Shown here piece after piece: positions 23,269 through 36,039 of a DNA stretch of 64,000 bases. The stretch covers positions 1,267,501 to 1,331,500 of the forward strand of contig NW_024756438.1 in NCBI RefSeq assembly GCF_018991925.1, in the 5' to 3' direction. Both the position numbers and the translations under genes were made by a program. The stretch comes from Homarus americanus. Taxonomy: Eukaryota > Arthropoda > Malacostraca > Decapoda > Nephropidae. How positions within the stretch are numbered: the stretch's first letter is position 1; the number at the start of each line of letters is the position of its first letter. The notes under the pieces are model-generated. The model saw only the letters and a list, made by a program, of their open reading frames with translations, was not told where the DNA came from and ran no database searches.

Positions 23269-26200
23269 ATGTCAGAGTCACCTACAAAGAAGAGCAAGAT
23301 GGCCACGTCCCTGGACCAGCTGAAGGAGGTGACGGTGGTGGTGGCGGACACCGGAGACTTTGAGAGTAAGTGTTCCTCTCCCTACCACCTGTTGTACCGG
23401 CGTCTCACCTTATCTCAGGTGTCAAGCCCCTTTATTTCAACTAAACTGAAATATTGCTTTATACATTTTTATTATCCGTCTAGGTATTTGATATTTAATT
23501 GAATCATTGTCATTTATTTATCATAGTTCAACTTGATATTTAGGAAATATGGTAGACACTCGGCACCTGACGTCTGGCAGTCGAACATTATCGTTTGAGA
23601 TAAAACAAAACTAACAGATCCGGCATTACGCAATTGCCATGACCGTTATAATAATATGGCGTTGAAATAAGTGGTATTTTTCAAATATAATGACGTTACC
23701 TAATAAAATTATTGTATAAATAATTGATTGGATTATATGTTTTGCTGGATAGTCGAGTCGTGACAAAACCGGTCTTCCTCGGGGTCCAGTGAGGGCTACA
23801 GAGTAATGGTTTACAACAGGGCGCAATTTTAAGTAAAAATTCTGTATAAGAAAATAATTTTTTTACCTCTGGAATATCATTAATAAGTTGGAGGAATTGC
23901 AACTTTTAACATGTGTTTGGCACTCGGAGAAAATACTGTATTGGGTTTTATGCCTGAACGGGAATTTTATTACTAACGTAGTTTTTCCTAATGTTTGTCA
24001 TTGTAATTTGAGAGAATCTGATCTTAATTTTTGGCGCTAATGCTTTTTTATTGAGATATGACCACCCTAGCAACAAAAATGGATTCCTTGAAAGTGGGCA
24101 GGGCTTTGAAGAAAAGGGGAAATCTGGGGTTAAAACAAAAAATAATAGAACCTTTGAGAACATGGCCTAACCTATATTATAAAAAAAATACAATATTCTT
24201 GCTCTATTTATCTGATGGACGCACATAGTGATTCTCTGAAATTGGTTTCATACACGGCGAATTGTTTACGTTTAGTGGACTTGACCAAGATACTGTACAA
24301 CAATATTAAAGGATTTTAAGTTTACTAAACACATGTTTGTGGATTATTATGAAGGTATTCAAGTCTCATTCACATAAACTTCACAGAATCTGCTTTGAGC
24401 AATCAGAGGACAGTTCAAGTCCTATTTTGAGATTACACATGCAAAAATATCTATTGGTATTCATTTGCTTCATGGCTCCCTCATGACCTAAACACTTGAA
24501 ACACGCAATAACGAGGAGAATAAATTTTTCTACTGCCATCGATTAAATAAGGCAGTTATTTTTTATAGGGGTAGGACTTTCCTAGAGGCAGTAGTTGGCT
24601 TATATTGAACTTGTCAGGTAGTTTTTCAACTCGGGTTGAGGTGTTATGGGGACAATGATTGAGGTGGATGTGGCATGGGGGCATGATTGAGGCGGATATG
24701 TGTATTTAGGCATGATTGACATGTGTTTTGAGGGTGTAGCTGTGGTAGGTATGACAGTGGTATGATTAAGACAATTATTACAAAGAAGTATAATATTGAT
24801 TTGAGCATAATTATGGGTGTGAAAATTATAGTTTATGTGGGAAAGGATACAAGACATTAGACATGTATTGTGCTGCATAGATCGGCTCAAGAACTTTCAA
24901 CAGTTGGCTAGGACAAAGGAATGTCATGTGTTGCATCATAGCTATATACTGTATAAATACACTACTTTACTGTACATATTTTCTGTATGATTCGTGTTAC
25001 AGTATTATGTTGTAAGTGAAGAGAAGCTTCCAACTGTACTGTACTATGATTTTTTTTTCGTTTATTTTAGGGGAGGTCATGGAGTTTTTCTTTTTTAATT
25101 ACCCCTATACCTGTAGTAGTTTTACGTCGTCAGTTTAAGATCTCAAAGATTTTTGTGAAATGTTTTTTAAGTTTTAGTTATCTACATTTAGTCTTCCTGT
25201 CTGTACTTGTATAATATATTGTAGAGTACTTACTTAAGCAAAAGAACAGAAATTTGCATGAAGTCATTGTCAACTTTGAAGATTGCTAGCTGGAGGTATG
25301 CCAGGAATTCTTTTGTCGCTTTGGCCCAAACATTTTTTTTTTTTTTTTGGTGATGGCTTCTAGGAAGTGATCAATACCTGGCACATTCCTCATCAATTAT
25401 TTTTACTGACTACATGGTGACATTCTTTTTTGGATATCACTTGTCATATGTTACAGAATGTATTTTGAACCAATTACAAATAATTATGTTACAGTATTGG
25501 CAGAATGAAATAGTGTACATGTAATGTGTAATAGAGGTGCTGGTACTTGCCGGAAGCATATCCTGTATAGTTCAGGTATAGATATGTTCGTTAAAAGAAT
25601 TTATATTTCTCCAAAACCTCAGAAATCTACCATAGGTAAAGAATCTTTTAGTGTACAGATACATGTTCAGGCCCAAGTCACCATCTGTAAGAGGCATTAA
25701 CCCCTTGAGCACGATGACTTAACTCCGGGGCCTGGGGAGCTGTGATTTTAACTTCAAGCACTTGAGGGGTTATGTGGTGTTCATCTAGGATTCTAGGAGT
25801 TTACTCAGTCAGAGGCATAAGTTTTGCAGACTTCCCTAGTTACAGAATTAATAGTGGAGCATTAAGTACAGTACTGTATAGTACATGTATGTCCTGCTCT
25901 GGATGACATGGCTGGGTGTTAGTTCCTCACTTGTTACTTAGATGAACGAAATTAGGTATAGTACTTGGACTAATATGGTTGGGAGTAGAGTAGTTTTGTT
26001 TTACTTGTTCAGTACTGCATATAATGTGTGAATTTGTAATAAGGAATGGTGTTATGTATCAGTGATTGAATGATTATAAGGCATCATTGTGCTGCTGTGG
26101 TTACTGGGCAATATTAACTTTTGTAAAAGTAGTTTGGTGAACTTATGAGTGGTAAAGAGAGAGGCTGAGATTTAAAGGAGTACTGGTGCTGTATATTTAG

Positions 26201-29200
26201 TATAGAAAATAATTGAAAGCAAAAAGATGGAATACAGCCAGTAAGTGTACAGAACACAATCATCATTAGTTAAGATTGAAAAAAATATACAAACACTGGT
26301 TAAAAATACTGGAAATATCTTTTGAAGGTTACTGTAAGAGTTCAGTGAAACATGGCTGTAGAAAAAAAAGAAACTTTTGTAATAAGGCGTTTGCTTTTCA
26401 TAGCAAGTTTAATGTCATGATGACTCTTGTAAGGTAACCTTGAGAAGATGAACTAAAGTGCAAGAAGGAGGTTGGGTAAAATTTCTCTTCCTTTGTTGTT
26501 GTGATAAATTTTTTGTCAAATCAAGGTGTATCAACACAGCTGTCAACAAAGAAGGACTTCCAGATCAACCTAACTCAGATTAATTGAGGCAAATTAAATT
26601 GTTGCTTTGGAAGGGGGTTGCATTGATACCTCAGTTGGTATTCAGTCAGTTATGGGATTTTGTATTACAGTGTAAGTTTGCTTGTACTGTACATGCTATA
26701 ATTTGTGTACAGTAAATGAATATACTTGTCCATGCATGTGTCTTTCTGTGAGAATGTTTGTATCCTAGTGATTTGTGTATATCACTTATGTACGAAGGTT
26801 TTGCTATTGTATGCGAAGTAATTTAGTGTACTGTACAGTATTAGTAAGAAGTACTATAGAATGTCCATGGAATAACAAATTTGAATTTTAAAATTTTTAT
26901 TTATAATGTTCTGTACTTCTTACAGCCATGAAGAAGTACAAGCCAACAGATGCCACCACAAACCCCTCACTCATCCTTCAGGCAGCCAACATGCCCCAGT
27001 ATGCTTCACTCATTGATGAAGCTGTGGAGTATGGCAAGGGCAAAGGCCAGTAAGTGTTTCTGTGTACTGTACTGTATTGTATTTAAAAAAATTCTTGATG
27101 AATCAGTGGCTTGTGTACATTGGCTGACAGTGGGTCAAGGGAAATTTCTTCTGTTGATAATTCCAGTGGGTTTTAGATACTCTATTGCATTTTTTCATTT
27201 TGTTGAACGTTGGAAGTTTTAAGCTAAAATGCACAAGCAGTTAGCAGGAAGTCCATGCATTAAAGGTGTAATTAATACTTTATGGCCACTTTCTGGGTTT
27301 CAGTGGTGCTTAACCTGAATCCTACAACTATTCAAAAAATAGTAAGAAGAATCCTCAGTAACTAGAGAGGCCTTGCATAAGAGGTGTAGGTGTTCTGAGT
27401 TGTCTGCTCTACTGGTCAGTGCTGATGTGTGGAAACTCAGGTGATTGCTGGAGCTTGAGAGAAAGTCTGGCTCAAGGTTACAGCCACCTCTGGTACAGAC
27501 TGGTGAAACACTCTGCCAGAATTACTTTCTTGTTTGTCCAGTTTCTCCGGATGTTTAGCATGTCTCATGGTAGTTCTGCATGATTATTTTCTACTGTAGA
27601 ACTTTAATGGCTGTTAATAGAAACCCAGTGGTGGCATGTATAATTAGGTACGGGTATTTATAATTCGTGTTACATTATTTCAATACAGCAGTTCCCTTTT
27701 GTTGAGAATGATTGAGTAGTTAGTAAAGTTGTCATAGTGTGGAGTTACAAATATATTCATTGACTTGTTATTGTACAGTATTTCTCTTCATAGGGAATTG
27801 TGAAACTATTTTCAATACTATAGAAAATTGCCTGTGTTTTATTGGTGTTGTTCATGGTCCGATTTTTCAAGAATTTATGAAGCAAACAGGGATTAGTAAT
27901 TAGAAATGTCTCCTAAGCTTGATATTTATTGCCAAGAGTAAGCAGATAACCTTCACAGAACTTCTCGCATTTACTCTTGCTGCACTAGATCGGTGAAATT
28001 TATTGAGATTTAATTATGTTACAGATTATGAATTGAAGGATGTATATACCTTAAAGTATTTCATCAACTACTGTAGCTTGTTGGAACCTTGAACATGTTA
28101 GGAAATATTGAAACCAGACTATATATACTTTACTGTAGTTTGAAGTGTCTGGCCATAGTTGATTCAATATGCATGTGAGAAATGAAGTTTGGTGGAGAAT
28201 GTTGCTGTCGGATAACTAATTTGCATGAGTGTTGGTGTCCCCTCCTGATCAGATTTTTAAATTTAGATTAGCTTTTATCTTTTACATATTTAATTAATTA
28301 ATTGATTTATTTATTTTTAATGGTTGTAAATGGATACAGGTATTTGTGGAGTTCTATTGTATATTGAGGAGAGTTGCCACACAGTACACATACCAGTACT
28401 GTGTGGCAACAGTTGGCTTGTTATTGTGGTCAGAGATGGTTGTTTAGGGAAGGGTTGCCATTGTTCACTTTTTGTAGGTTAAGTGTATGCAGGTATAGGC
28501 CTTCCCATACTGCCAAGTTTCACAGCAGATAGTATAATTATTATCACCATAGTCTGTGCTGAATTATTACTTAAAATTTAGTACCTGTAGATCCTAAATA
28601 TTTTGAAGCCTGGCAATACTTATGATAGATAATAATATAAAGTGAGGTTTACATAATTTGGCAAGAGTTTGGTGGTGGTGAGTTGGGGTGTTGCAACTGG
28701 CTGAGTGGGAGGGAGTGTTTGGGGGCCTGAGGCTGTTCCCATGGTGTGTGTGTCTCTCTGTCTGTCTGTGTACACTTTTACATATTGAACAGATAAACTT
28801 AATAGTCTTGGCTGGCCTGTGGTTTAAGGAATGGATTTAATAACTTTCACTTGGAATTAATGTGAAGCTTAATTGGAAGGCTTGGTAAATTTTCCTTGTT
28901 TGCAGCGTAGGTTTTATAGATACTGTACAGTGCAGATATTTTGAATTTTTGTTTTGAATATATATCATTTGATCAGCTCTTTGCTTCAAATTCAAATCTA
29001 TTAAAGATCAAGGTCATGGCTGAATGTCAAATTTGGGGGAATTTTAATATTTATGTAAAAAAAAATCAGATTTTTTACTTCCTCGTACAGTTTCAGCAAC
29101 AACCTTCAAACTCACTGGGTTCATTATTTAAAAACTAATATTCACTAATAGGACGTCGGTTTTATAAATTTTATGTACAGTATTTGAATAATGCCACACG

Positions 29201-32200
29201 ATTTTGCTCGGCACAGAGAGGACGGCATACACAAGGGGTTAAAATTTGTATAATAAGAGATTTAGCTTGTAGAGTATTTGTATATTTGATTAGCTTTGAG
29301 GTGAACTTGGGGTCCTCAAACTCTTACCATGGAAGAATTTTAATGGCAAATCTTGTATCCATAATAAGTGTGATGCTCCTTACCTTTACACCATCATTTT
29401 ACCTCTTTAGTTGATGGTTAGGACTTTTTTATCCCTGTAAGGTGTTATTTTCTATTTGGAAACACTCCCACCTTGAGGCCTGTGGAGCATGAAGTGTGAC
29501 ATTGGTGGCCAGCTAGGCATGACTTGTGACTCACACTCAGAAGGTCACTACTTATTGTCACTCTTCAAACATAAGCAAGGCCCAGGTGTGTACTTGAGCT
29601 ATTGTGTGTTGTGCTGCTATTAATCACCTTTCATTTGGTTGTGAATGATTTTTATTTTTATTTAATTGGTCTATATGCTATAAGATAAGCAGTAAGGGGA
29701 GAATGGGAAGTGAAAATGGGGGCAAATATTCATTTGTGATAATTACCTTTTCTCTTTTTTTTTTATACTATGTATTTTTCTTTGTTGTTCAGTTCCATAT
29801 TGATGTACATACTTTGTGTTTACTTGAATGTAGATACTGTACCTATTATTAAGTCCGTATCAAACGAACTACAGTACGTATTAGTATTGTTAATGTTTTG
29901 CCTACAATAATAATTTTGAAATAATTTTTTGTCTTTCAGCAACAAATCTGACAAGCTGACCCACGCAATGGATAAGTTGTTTGTGTTGTTTGGATGTGAG
30001 ATCCTGAAGATCGTTCCTGGGAGGGTCAGCATTGAGGTGGATGCTCGACTGAGTTTTGATAAGGAAGCCAGCATCACCAAAGCCCGCAAGTTCATCTCCA
30101 TGTTTGCTGCTGAAGGTATCGACAAGGAGCGTATTCTGATTAAGCTGGCATCGACCTGGGAAGGAATCCAAGCCGCAAAGTGAGTAGTGCAATTTAGGTA
30201 TTGCAATAGGCATGATGTAAAAAAAAAATGCAGTACCGTATTGTATTTTTGTGGTTAACACCAGACTGTAATTTGTTCTGTATAACTAAGATAAGCAATT
30301 ATACATTTCTCCATCATTATAATTATGCATGTACTTTAACATTAATTCATCAAGGCTTTAGTAGGAAGAGATAATAGTCTAGATTATTCATAAAGGCTTC
30401 AGTTAATAAAGAGATTTCATCATCCTCTAGGGTGTTGGAGGAGGAACATGGCATTCATTGCAACCTGACGCTGTTGTTCGGCTTCGCTCAGGCTGTGGCG
30501 TGTGCTGAAGCTGGAGTGACTCTCATATCTCCCTTTGTTGGTCGTATTCTTGATTGGTAAGTACGACCTGAAATATTTTTGGCCCTTGATCATTCATAGT
30601 AAATGTCGTGTGTGTTAAGAGAAATTTTGGGCTTATGTTTTACCTGTGTTTATAGAATCATGTGTTTAATTTATACGTTCTTTAGTACCATATTATATTA
30701 ATGAAGTCCTTAAGGAAAGTTTTCTATTGCCACCTTTGTGAACAGTGAGTTGTTTGGTGACCATTATATTATACTATTCTTGTTTCCCTTCTAAAGTAAG
30801 ATTTGAATACAGGCAACATTTTGTGATAGTTTTGATGAATCCACAGCTACTATTAGAAATTTTTACTTTGTTCATCAGGTATGTTGCAAACAGTGAGCAG
30901 AAGTCATATGAGCCTCAGGATGACCCAGGAGTGAAGAGTGTCACCCGCATCTACAACTACTATAAAAAGTTTGGCTACAACACTGTTGTTATGGGAGCTT
31001 CGTTCAGGAATAGTGGTAAGTTTCAGTTTAAGCTTCACTATTTGTAAATTTAATACTTTTTTATTGAATTTATATACCTGTATACCTGGTAATCATTAAT
31101 GAATTATATTAAGTATAAATCCAATGCTGATAACGTACAGTATACTTCACTGCTTGATGTGATATATATTTCACTCCCTTCATATTTTTCTCCCAGGTGA
31201 GATCTGTGAACTTGCTGGTTGTGATCTTCTGACCATTGGCCCCAAATTCCTCGAGGAACTGCAGAATTCTAAAGAACCTATCATAGAACACCTGTCAGAG
31301 GCCAGTGGTAAGTTTACTCCCATGTGTAATATATATACTGTAGTTTAAAATTAAGGAGAGAGTCCGTGCCAGTGATCAGACTTGCTAGTTGAATGAAGCT
31401 CGAGAATGAAAATGGGTTTGAGATTATATTCAAGATAAGTGGAACAAAGTATAAAATAAATTTTAGGTGTGGGACTGAAGGACATTGAACCTTAAGTGTG
31501 TCATGTAATCTTTAAAGGAACTTAATACAGGTACCTTTATTTGATTCTCTTAAATAACGGAGTGGCAAATTGATGGGAAAACGGCCTTTGGGGCAATGGA
31601 AGAGTTTTTTACAGTACTAATTTTATTAAACCATGAAAAGAAATTGTGTGGACAGATGTTATTGTATAATAACTTTTCCAATAGCTGGAATCTTTTATCC
31701 TCGGGACTCTTCATTGGCCAGAAAAACTTTCGAGTACACTATTCTCAGAAATTCAGGGTACAGTACAGTATTAGGTTTATCAATAACACTATTTTTGAGG
31801 AACCTAAGTTGTGTTGGTCAAGATGCTACTATACACTTAAGGGAGAGGCTGATACTTGGATAATCTGAGTGGATGGAGAGGAGATAGAATCATGGATTGA
31901 ATGACTAAATTTTAAATGTACTTGGTGTTCCCCTTCCCCTTGTCATTTTCAGTTTTCTGTACCATTTGATGCTACTCTACAGAAGTAAGGACGATTGTAG
32001 AAGCTTAAAATAATTATTGAAGAATTGTGTTGATATTCAGAGAGCCTTTTCTATGATGGTTTATTATTATTGTTTCATCTTCTATAGCCAAAAAACATGA
32101 CTTGGAAAAGGTCGAGATGAAAGAAGCCAAGTTCCGTTGGGAAATGAATGAAGATCAGATGGCCACTGACAAACTGTCCGAGGGAATCCGCAAGTTTGCA

Positions 32201-32248
32201 GTTGATGCAGTAAAGCTGGAGAAAATGCTCCTGGAGAAGCTGAAGTAA
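23269..32248 (+). CDS. TALDO1: Transaldolase, 7 exons
   Basis: Non-oxidative pentose phosphate enzyme: moves a dihydroxyacetone unit from sedoheptulose-7-phosphate to glyceraldehyde-3-phosphate; cytosolic. Exons: 23269-23365, 26926-27049, 29940-30179, 30431-30556, 30879-31015, 31197-31307, 32088-32248; 996 nt, 331 aa, all GT-AG and in phase. It is near-collinear with human TALDO1. The Schiff-base lysine falls at K142 ([11 protein letters not shown]), with D27 (VVADTGDF) and E106 (IEVDARLS) at the same numbers as in the human enzyme. [17 protein letters not shown] and GASFRN are typical class-I transaldolase motifs. Met11 (ATG 23299) is a second in-frame start after a basic SPTKKSK patch, as in vertebrates. 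Intron 1 is 3.6 kb and intron 2 2.9 kb; the rest are short. Gene complete and apparently functional. Confidence 0.97.
25697..25773. mobile_element. piggyBac-like MITE remnant, about 77 bp
   Basis: It starts TTAA then CCCCTTGAGCACGATGAC and ends CAAGCACTTGAGGGG then TTAT. The ends are inverted (CCCCTTGAG / CTTGAGGGG), and TTAA with CCC-starting termini is the piggyBac superfamily pattern. The right TTAA has one mismatch. It lies in transaldolase intron 1. Its first 22 bases match the minisatellite unit at 1736-2050 at 20 positions. Confidence 0.5.
31672..31740. mobile_element. Possible relative of the 35199 fold-back element
   Basis: CCAATAGCTGGAATC and, further on, GACTCTTCATTGGCCAG resemble CCATTAGTTGGAATC and GAACTCTTCAATGGCTGG in the element at 35199-35366. 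The ends are not clear. It lies in transaldolase intron 6. Confidence 0.35.
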
Positions 32249-32443
32249 TAAGTTCATGTACATCATTGTTCCTATGTTGTGTAAACTGTAGAATGCCAAG
32301 AGATTTTGTACCTTACAGATAGAATCTGTGACAGGTACTGTACTCTGTTGCCCCGAGATTTTTTGATAAATAATTTGGATATGTTCGTTCTTTTTTTTAT
32401 AAAATTATCTGTAAAGTACAATTCATAGTTTTTCACATTCTAG

Positions 32444-32449
32444 AATAAA
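32444..32449 (+). promoter_or_regulatory. Transaldolase poly(A) signal
   Basis: AATAAA about 200 bp past the stop codon, followed by a T/GT-rich stretch (TTATTTATTTGTCTCATTGTG). It gives a plausible 3' UTR length. Confidence 0.6.
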
Positions 32450-35198
32450 TTATTTATTTGTCTCATTGTGAATTTGTTATTTTTCAGTTGAATTTTTCTT
32501 CATTACTACAAACTGATTTGGTAATCCAGAGATATTGAAAATTTAATGCATATGGAAACCTGATAAAGCAAAAGAATGTTTGAACATAGTTATATTTGTA
32601 CTTTATTTTAGTTTATTTCTGGCCATGATCTCGAGTAGTAAATTTCTGGCCATGATCAGGAGTAGAAGTTGTGAGAGGAAATAAGATATTTTTGTTATAA
32701 GTAGATGGTTCTGTCTAGTGCAATTGTCACTCAAAAGGAAATGACTTTAATAATCCAAGTACAGTGTTTGATTTTCAGTATTTATGTGGAAGGCTAAACT
32801 TGCATAATTTCTTCACAAAATTAGGTTGCTCCTTCCACTGTGGTAATTTCCTTTTTATTTAGTTTGCCAGACAGAGTAGCTTATAAATGTTGTTAAAGTA
32901 CAATTGAGTGTTTTATGTATGATGTTGATTTTTATTTTCATGGAAATTTATACTTTATTATAAAGTGAATTACCCCTTACTTCAAAATTATAACCAATTC
33001 GTTTTATTTTTTTAATTTTATAGTAATCCATAATTCCAGAAATTGATATAAGCATGATTCTGATCAGTTGCATATGAAGTAATAATATCTGTACCCAACT
33101 GTTCCCGGTGAAGGAGGTAACGACTCTCTCTTTCCCTTTCTTCCTGCACACTTATACTGAACAACATGCACAAGCTGTTACTGGAGCACATTTCTTGATG
33201 TAGCAGTGTAAACTACCAGGAACATATTGCCATGTGTAATTGCATTCTTCTCATCTGTTTAATAAATAAATTGTAGAAGTAAAAACTTTATTTACAAACT
33301 TATCCCAGTAGCTACCTTGTGAATATTAAAGTTTTGTACTGTATTTATAGGTTACTGCAGTCGGCTGTATTCAAGGAAAATTGACTGATAGAAGAAATTT
33401 TGCCAATGATGCTGCCAGTAGATCACTACTGTGCTTGATTTGGTGGAAAATTAAATCAGGGTATTTATAGACTGTGAATCATGTTAAAAGTGCAGGAAAA
33501 TCTTGTGTAGCTAAAGATTTATTTTCAATTTAATTAGTCGAGAAACAATTGCACATGCAGCATAACAACCAACATTCTCGGTATATATACATTAACTTTC
33601 TCTTACAGTATGATATCTTAAATACAAGTACTGAGAAACTATGGATTTGCAGCTTCAAAACTTGGGGCACTGAAGTGGTGGTGGTCAAATTGTACTACAT
33701 CGCTCGTTTGTTTGCTTTTTATTTAAAACTTAGGAGTTCTGTTTTGATTCCTGCTTAGGCAATATTGAAAAGCTTCTTCAGATGGGCAGTGGACTAGACT
33801 GGAGGAAACTTGCACAGCTTGATAATGTGAGGAAAGGAACATTGACCAGGTATGTAGACGACACAGTACAAAAGTGGAGTTTGTGATCCTGTTGGAACTT
33901 ACGTAGATGTGTGCGAGACCATTACACTGCCAAGGAAATGTAATTTTACTGAAATTCTTGGCTTTTTCTCTTAAACAGTGTACATGAAGCATTTCTTGTT
34001 ATAGTATTGAAAATAATGGCCTTGTTGGTGATATCTTGGTGGTAAGGAGATTTTAGATTCCTTGTAATGCAAGTGATGTGATTACTTATACTGCATAAAC
34101 TAAAACTTCTTAGTAGCAATTTCCATACAGTGCAGAGCAATCTCCACTTGTGATATTCCTGCATGTCATTTGTGTTTTTGACCTATTATGATATAAATTC
34201 ATATTTAAATTATGAAAAGCACTGTTTGAGGAATAATTTTGATTCCTGACTAGAGCAATGAGCAATCTTATTCAACAATTGGCATTGTCTCCAAACAGCT
34301 TTTGTCTTTTTTAGCTCCTTTCACTGCACTACAGTGCCAGGGGAAAAACACCAAAGACTTCTTTTTGAGGCAGCAGTTGCTGCACATGAAGCCTTTGTGT
34401 ATTTACAAGGTCACATTAAATTTTAAAGAAGCTCAAACTAACATTTTTGTAATTTGTTCTTGAAGTAAGAATTCTGCATTCAGAGGGACAGTGTTGAGAG
34501 GTCTTAGCATACACCAGATTGTTCCACAGTATTTAATTGTATTTCATAGATTTATAACGTCTTGCATGTAAGGTGCTCCTATTTTTATCTCGTCAATTCA
34601 CTTACTAGCATACACAATTATCTATTCATATTTAACCTGAACACTAGTTTTTAATAGTTCCTAAAGTTTTGGCTGTTCTTGCTCCGTTTACCTGTTTATT
34701 TTTCTCCACCACAACTACTGTATATGGAGGTTTAGTTGTAGTTTACCTATTTGGAACTCATAAGTATTTTCAACCAATCGCCTTCTGGAGCCTCGTAATA
34801 AATCTTTAGAAATTTCCTTAGCATGAAAGTGAAATGTGTATCATTGATACTTTACCTGGTTTATCAAACCTGTTATCCTTTCTTAAAATTTTCTTGCCTC
34901 TGCATTGTAACATTCTGTTACATCTTATGCTTGGACATTAATAAGGCACTAAAAATTTTTCTGGCAACTCTAAAGACATCTATACACCCTTTTGCCTCAA
35001 CACCATCATTGACTGTCACCAGTTATGGTTGACTCACTTTACCAAGCTTCTTACACTTGGTGGCCTTGTACTTCCTGTAGCATAATGCTGTCCTCAGAGC
35101 ATTTTGTGTATTTTTCTGCTATTGGTCAGTTTCACTAACCTTTTGCATTTAATAGCTTATGGTTTACAGTATGTGCATGGGAGGAAGAATATTATTTA

Positions 35199-35366
35199 CA
35201 GTGGTCTCCCCATTAGTTGGAATCACCAGAACTCTTCAATGGCTGGAATTTTCCGGAAAGGTTTAATCAATTCCAGGTTTGAGAAGCAGTCATCTCGTAA
35301 CCCGGAAATCTCTCAAACCCAGGAGAGCTCTGCCCCAATTATTCCAGCTAATGTGGAGATTACTTG
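35199..35366. mobile_element. pogo/Tigger-type MITE, about 168 bp
   Basis: After a TA dinucleotide the left end reads CAGTGGTCTCCCCATTAG then TTGGAATC. The right end on the other strand reads CAAGTAATCTCCACATTAG then CTGGAAT. The pairing continues inward (TTTCCGG in both arms). CAGT ends at TA are typical of pogo-like elements; the right TA appears as TG. The 95-aa frame across it is not a gene. Confidence 0.6.
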
Positions 35367-35756
35367 TGAAAATGTTGGAAAGAGAAAATAATACAAGCAC
35401 TCGCATACTATTCCTGTGGTTTTGGGTCATTCATATTAATTTTGTACTGTATTTACATGTTCAATTTATATTTAACCCCAAAGGGGTATAGGTACTTGCT
35501 GACAAACTCTATACAACAAATCATTTAAAATTTGTATTATTTGTTAACTCGAAGAGGGTCACTGGTCAAAGTCAAGAAAATTCGTTTTTTCGCTTGTCAT
35601 TGCTTTTTATCCTGACCATTCCAGACAACACTACAGTTTTTCAGAGGTTTGGTTAAAAATATTTCCTTAACTAGATCTACTTTTCAGGGCTGCTACAGGA
35701 CGGTCCCTCCTCTGCTGCTACAAGGCATAGAAAGCTTACATATGAACTGAAAAGTT

Positions 35757-35762
35757 TTTATT
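35757..35762 (-). promoter_or_regulatory. Probable NDUFA9 poly(A) signal (minus strand)
   Basis: TTTATT on the plus strand is AATAAA on the minus strand, about 280 bp past the NDUFA9 stop. Other choices in this AT-rich DNA cannot be excluded. Confidence 0.4.
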
Positions 35763-36039
35763 ATATATACCTACATCAGCTGAATTGCATAAAATTCATG
35801 TACAGTACTATTTACAATATCATAAATTACCTATGTTAATATTTTCAAATTTAACTATCAATAAATGTAGATTTTTGTTTTGACATTAACTTGGATTGTA
35901 TTCATTAACACTACCTATGGTTTATATAAAAAGAAAGGTCACAAATGCCATATGATGCAACACATTCTATTTACATTAAGGAGTAACAAAAGTCATTTAT
36001 CAACTACCACGAGTTAAGTCTTAAAAGTGAAAAAATCCT

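Larger units (their letters stand above)
32450..36039. other. Intergenic between convergent transaldolase and NDUFA9
   Basis: AT-rich with no recognised gene; the frames are short and unlike known proteins. It holds the fold-back element at 35199-35366 and the likely NDUFA9 poly(A) signal at 35757-35762. Confidence 0.6.

Noticed and set aside
29820..30261. Two minus-strand frames of 119-128 aa
   Set aside because: Antisense shadows of transaldolase exon 3, which encodes the active-site lysine region on the plus strand.
35104..35391. 95-aa plus-strand frame
   Set aside because: Most of it is the inverted-repeat element at 35199-35366.
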